This document shows, piece after piece, positions 60,383 through 64,000 of a stretch of 64,000 nucleotides of DNA (the first letter of the stretch is position 1; every line of letters begins with the position of its first letter). The stretch covers positions 124,001 to 188,000 of the forward strand of contig JAWKTV010000008.1 of the NCBI GenBank assembly GCA_041398905.1. Reading direction: 5' to 3'. Both the position numbers and the translations under genes were made by a program. Source of the DNA: JAWKTV01 sp041398905. Lineage in GTDB: Bacteria > Planctomycetota > Planctomycetia > Planctomycetales > Planctomycetaceae. The notes below the pieces were generated by a model. That model was not told the origin of the DNA, did not search any database, and saw only the letters and a list, made by a program, of their open reading frames with translations.

Positions 60383-60906
60383 TTAGCGAGCAGGGTCGAG
60401 CATTGTAATGGGCGGAGTCACCGGCGCCGCAAGAATGGATCGGTAGTTGGCGAAGTACGACTTCACCAGACAAAGCCATCCCAGCCCCAGCACGGCCGCC
60501 ACAGCGATCGTGTCCGGTGAGAACAGCATGTGAAACATCAGGATGGCGACCACTATCGGTGCGACCAGCATGCAAGATGACCTCAACGACATACTGGACC
60601 GCATCGGGCACGAGCACCGCACATGGCTGGTCGATCTGCGGAAGCGGTTTGACATTCGGCAAGAGCCGATGACCGATGGTGTCGGAGCAGTGCTGGCTGA
60701 ACCGCTGTTTTGGTTCCGTACTGGCGATTCCGTTCACGCCTGCTTTGGCGATGGGACCGGGGATGAACAACGCGGTGCCGACCAGCCGTATCGACTCCTG
60801 TGCTTCCGCGAAGGCCCAGCTTGATCGACGATTGCAGCTGGAGGAAGCCGGCGTCCTTCAGAGCCTGATTGAGCCGGTCAAAGAACGCATGCCCCGCTCC
60901 CACCAC
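60383..60906 (-). other. Broken minus-strand gene with DoxX-like C-terminal end
   Basis: The last 60 residues, MLVAPIVVAILMFHMLFSPD, IAVAAVLGLGWLCLVKSYFA and SILAAPVTPP, look like the last two helices of a DoxX-family protein, stopping 15 bases upstream of arsS. The front part is a mixture: AGHAFFDRLNQALKDAGFLQ then LVGTALFIPGPIAKAG and LLPNVKPLPQIDQPCAVL in another frame. The front does not resemble DoxX. There may be a second junction here like that in PiT. Confidence 0.35.
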
Positions 60907-61072
60907 GATCTGGTCGGCCGCGATTCACAACTCCCCTGCCGTTCCCGACCGACCCGCCCCTTCGCCATCCCACCTTCCCGGCAAACTCAAGAATCACCAC
61001 ACGGCCCACCCCAACCACACAGCGCCCCTGGCAAAACAGACCACACGTCAAACGGCAGCGTTCTTCAACGGG

Positions 61073-62127
61073 CTACGATTTTGTCCAGTCGAGAATGACC
61101 TTTCCGCACTCACCGCCGAGCATCGCCTGAAAGCCCTCCTCGAACTCCTCCGCCTTCAGGCGATGAGTGATGACGGGGGTGATGTCCAGTCCCCCCTGAA
61201 TCATCACGGTCATTTTGTACCACGTCTCGTACATCTCGCGGCCGTAAATCCCCTTGATGGTCAACATGTTGAAGATGACGGTGTTCCAGTCGATCGCCAT
61301 CTCCTCACTGGGGATGCCGAGCATCGCGATCTTGCCGCCGTGGCACATGTTGCTGAGCATCTCGCGGAAGGCGTTGGCGTTGCCGGACATCTCCAGCCCG
61401 ACGTCGAAGCCTTCCTTCATGTCGAGTTCCCGCTGGACCTCAGCGATTCGCTGTGTGCGGACATCGACGATGCGGGTCGCCCCCATCCGTTTCGCGAGAT
61501 CGAGCCGCCACGGGTTGACGTCAGTGCACACCACATACCGTGCCCCCGCGTGCCGGGCGATCGCGACCGCCATACAGCCGATCGGCCCCGCCCCGGTGAC
61601 GAGCACGTCTTCTCCCAGCAGATCGAATGACAGTGCCGTGTGGACGGCGTTGCCGAACGGATCAAAGATCGACGCGACTTCAAGGTCGATACCGGGCTGG
61701 TGATGCCAGACGTTCGTCTGCGGAATCGCAATGTACTCCGCAAACGCTCCGGGGCGATTGACACCAATGCCGACGGTGCGCACACAGGTGCCGACGCCCG
61801 GCGAGGCAGTTGCGACAGTGTCCGCAGACGACATGCCCTCACCGACGATCTCACCCGGGTAAAAATCTCGGACGTTCTCGCCGACCGAGACGATCTCGCC
61901 CACGAACTCGTGACCAACCACCATCGGGACGGGAATCGTCTTCGCAGCCCACTCGTCCCACTTATAAATATGCAGGTCGGTGCCGCAGATGCCGGTCTTC
62001 ATCACTTTGACGAGGACATCGTTGTTCCCCAGTTCAGGCTCGGGACATCCTCCATCCACAGTCCCCGCCGGGCATGTGACTTGACGAGCGCGCGATATGA
62101 ATTGGTGATCCTGACGAATCGATTCAT
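61073..62127 (-). CDS. tdh: L-threonine 3-dehydrogenase (frame breaks, structural zinc site out of frame)
   Basis: A zinc- and NAD-dependent enzyme that turns threonine into 2-amino-3-ketobutyrate. Start [30 protein letters not shown] at 62127, with a break near 62045. The rest has [45 protein letters not shown] [33 protein letters not shown] and [14 protein letters not shown]. Between 61760 and 61835 the open frame reads [16 protein letters not shown], but the neighbouring frame gives [16 protein letters not shown], the four-Cys structural zinc site. Two single-base indels cancel there. The partner gene kbl is 24 kb away. Confidence 0.9.
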
Positions 62128-62300
62128 TCCGGCGATCAACATACTTGCGCGGGATATAGCCGCCTGCTTCGCACCGCTTCGTCAAGCGTACCGCGCTTCT
62201 GTGCTGACGGAAAGCAGATGCGGGCTGATCTTCTCAGTTTTGGCGGTCCGCAGGGAACCGCCGGGCGACGTCTCACGGGAGTCGCCCGCTCAAAAGCCAA

Positions 62301-62336
62301 GCAGCCAGTCGCATCTGGCGAGATGCGACTGGCTGC
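62301..62336 (-). terminator. Perfect 16-bp terminator hairpin
   Basis: GCAGCCAGTCGCATCT at 62301-62316 and its exact complement at 62321-62336, with loop GGCG. On the minus strand TTGGCTTTT follows, so it ends the secreted-protein gene at 62387-62977. Confidence 0.88.
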
Positions 62337-62386
62337 GAGTTGACAGTTGAACAATCGACGACGGGTGGGCTGCCTGTGACTCGCGA

Positions 62387-62977
62387 TCAGTAGATCAGGT
62401 AGTCACGCAGTTCGCGGGACTGTTGCGGGGCGATGACCGGATTGACACCCGGAGCCGGCAGCGGACGCTGAAACTCGACGGGGGCAATCGCCGCCGGAAC
62501 GTAGTGCATGCCACCGTTGGCGGCGCTGGGCATCGGCACGATTCGCGGCGTCTGCACCCACTGGCCGTTCGTCGACTGCGGAGCGTAGCCGTAGTACCCG
62601 TTCGGCTCGGTCTGCGCACGACCGGGGTCGGCCATCCCTTCATACTGGTGCCACCACTGCTGCGAGTAAGGCAGACCGTGAGGCAGTCCCCAGCCCACGG
62701 ACGTCTGCGTCTGCGAGAAGACGTGGTGGTAGTTGTACGGCCGACCAGAGTGGTAGCCGCCGTAGTACGGCATGTACTGCAGGTATCCGTGCTTCCACGG
62801 TTCCTGGTCGTCATAGGGAAACAGCGGTTCGCTGCTGCCCACGGAGCCGGCGCCAAGGTACTCACCCCCGCCGTGGCCGGCGTCGGAGTAGCCCCCTTCC
62901 GCTCCATAGAAATCCTGTGCGGCAGCGGCCTGAGCCATCATTGCCACCACTGCAGCACACATTGTCAGCCTGGTCAT
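62387..62977 (-). CDS. Secreted Tyr/Gly/Pro-rich protein
   Basis: The signal peptide (MTRLTMCAAVVAMMAQAAAAQ) has the cut after AAA-AQ. The mature part of about 175 residues has much Tyr, Gly, Pro, His and Gln (YNYHHVFSQTQTSVGWGLPH, PNGYYGYAPQST) and no Cys. This is like structural surface proteins of planctomycetes, but no family is named. AGGAGAG lies six bases before the ATG at 62977. The next gene is divergent and of similar type, with 393 bases between. Confidence 0.72.
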   Translation of the reverse strand: MTRLTMCAAVVAMMAQAAAAQDFYGAEGGYSDAGHGGGEYLGAGSVGSSEPLFPYDDQEPWKHGYLQYMPYYGGYHSGRPYNYHHVFSQTQTSVGWGLPHGLPYSQQWWHQYEGMADPGRAQTEPNGYYGYAPQSTNGQWVQTPRIVPMPSAANGGMHYVPAAIAPVEFQRPLPAPGVNPVIAPQQSRELRDYLIY

Positions 62978-63370
62978 GGCGTCTCTCCTGGTTCGCCGAG
63001 TGAATACTCGTCGCATGTCGGGGAGCTCGTCCATGAGCCGCCGCAGCGCGTCGGTTCTTCAAATCCATCATTGACTGGCTGGTTCACCGGAAACTCCGTT
63101 GCCGGGAAGCAACCGCCCCTTTTCATCGACATGGCAATCGGCGCGATGTCGTGGATTTCCGGCGACAAGCCCTCAGATCCGGCAAATGTGGCCGAACATT
63201 CCGATCACGCATGGTTTTGACGGCCGCACGGCCTCGCGAACGGTCGGATGCGAGGCCTACAAACGAAGCAGGAAGTCGACCCGACAAATCTGACGTCGCC
63301 CCGTCCTTCCAACCCGCACTGACAACCACACCGCCACAACTGCGATCACCGCAAACATCCGGAGCCTGAC
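62978..63370. other. Divergent promoter region between two secreted-protein genes
   Basis: About 390 bases without a supported gene. AGGAGAG (minus) and GGAG (plus) ribosome binding sites mark the ends. No clear -35/-10 pair or operator was identified. Confidence 0.4.
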
Positions 63371-63991
63371 ATGAATCGCCTGCTATTGACCATCGCCACC
63401 GCCAGCTCGATCGCGGTCGCCGCCTCGGCCGATGATCTCCGGCTCCCGCCCGTGCCGCACAGCGACGGACCGACTCCGATCCTGTCCGCGCCGTCCAACG
63501 ACGCCGGTGCCGTCGGCAGCGTCCACTCCGAAGCAATCCCGTCCGGACCGAAGGTCTCGCCGCAGCCGATGCACATCGACTCCTTCCCCCACGGGGACTA
63601 CCAGTCCGACTCCTATGAACACGGCTCATACACTGCCGACGACTCGCACATGTCAGGTGCGGTGATCAACGGCGAGAGCTACGTCACCGAATACCAGTCG
63701 CCCATGCCGTATCACGCGGCTCCACTGGCTCCCCTCTCGGCTGGTTGCAACTGCGCGGGTGGATCGTCGTTCGGATCAACGCCCGTCGGCGGCGCGACCG
63801 GCTTTGGCGGAGCGAGCTACGGCTACACAGCCGGCACCGACGCGATGGGCCTTTCCAACACCGCAGGCGGCGTTGGCGGCTACACGGGAGCCCCCGCCAG
63901 CGGCATGCACCAGCGACATCCCTACTACAACTACCGCGCCCCCTGGTACTACGTCGGCCCCGCCAGCAACACCGTGACGATTATCTGGTAG
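63371..63991 (+). CDS. Secreted Gly/Ser/Tyr-rich protein
   Basis: The signal peptide (LLLTIATASSIAVAASA) cuts before DDLRL. The mature part (about 187 residues) has a Pro/Ser-rich front, a Cys pair (SAGCNCAGG), a Gly-rich stretch (GATGFGGASYGYTAGTDAM) and an end rich in Tyr (HPYYNYRAPWYYVGP). Composition and architecture resemble the divergent neighbour, so the two may be surface or matrix proteins regulated together. The function is unknown. Confidence 0.7.
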   Translation: MNRLLLTIATASSIAVAASADDLRLPPVPHSDGPTPILSAPSNDAGAVGSVHSEAIPSGPKVSPQPMHIDSFPHGDYQSDSYEHGSYTADDSHMSGAVINGESYVTEYQSPMPYHAAPLAPLSAGCNCAGGSSFGSTPVGGATGFGGASYGYTAGTDAMGLSNTAGGVGGYTGAPASGMHQRHPYYNYRAPWYYVGPASNTVTIIW

Positions 63992-64000
63992 TCGCCGGCT

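Overview
This window is high-GC bacterial chromosome that almost certainly comes from a planctomycete. The evidence is family content: a Tat-exported DUF1501 protein next to a secreted double-DUF1080 protein, a PVC-type beta-propeller/cytochrome c (CxxCH) protein, a family 10 pectate lyase, a small Cys-rich protein of a planctomycete-conserved type, and several secreted proteins of low complexity. No rRNA, tRNA, CRISPR array, prophage or intact mobile element was found. The nearest to mobile DNA is a decayed IS66-type transposase at about 55.0-55.4 kb.

Layout. 0-6.9 kb: membrane and lipid genes (CDP-alcohol phosphatidyltransferase, CPBP protease), thioredoxin reductase, a broken secreted protein, and an ArsR regulator facing a YgaP-like rhodanese. 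7.3-19.4 kb: a GT4 glycosyltransferase, mfd, a CDF metal exporter, nadK, tyrS, a PlsC-like acyltransferase and a UvrD/PcrA-type helicase. 20.4-29.2 kb: a His-rich lipoprotein, a Zn-site protein, purH, a two-gene membrane/secreted pair with a 4-nt overlap, and the DUF1501-DUF1080 pair. 29.3-38.3 kb: larC with a long His/Asp tail, a VWA protein, small proteins, a chorismate-lyase-like protein, lhgO, an HD protein, a secreted tandem HMA protein, and kbl. 38.5-49.5 kb: the CxxCH protein, a K+-dependent-type membrane pyrophosphatase, rsfS, a ketosynthase-like protein without the catalytic Cys, and a TrkH/KtrB potassium channel subunit. 49.6-64 kb: an enolase-superfamily dehydratase, rhamnulokinase, Mn-type superoxide dismutase, pectate lyase, the IS66 remnant, a MerA-like oxidoreductase with a TVP38 membrane protein, the arsenosugar gene arsS overlapping a truncated phosphate permease, tdh, and two secreted low-complexity proteins.

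How the genes fit together. Several genes handle metals or oxyanions (CDF exporter, His-rich lipoprotein, LarC tail, tandem HMA protein, MerA-like/TVP38 pair, arsS-PiT). Others belong to algal polysaccharide use (pectate lyase, rhamnulokinase, DUF1080, CxxCH proteins). tdh and kbl, which together turn threonine into glycine, are both present but lie 24 kb apart.

A caution for any user: roughly fifteen conserved genes are broken by single-base indels, often in short G/C runs. In tdh and lhgO pairs of indels cancel out, leaving one long open frame with a wrong internal stretch. I read most of these as sequence errors in a draft assembly, not gene decay, and give such genes as one CDS with the breakpoints stated. 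Two dispersed palindromic repeat families, each with two copies here, and the ketosynthase-like protein are the most interesting biological signals.
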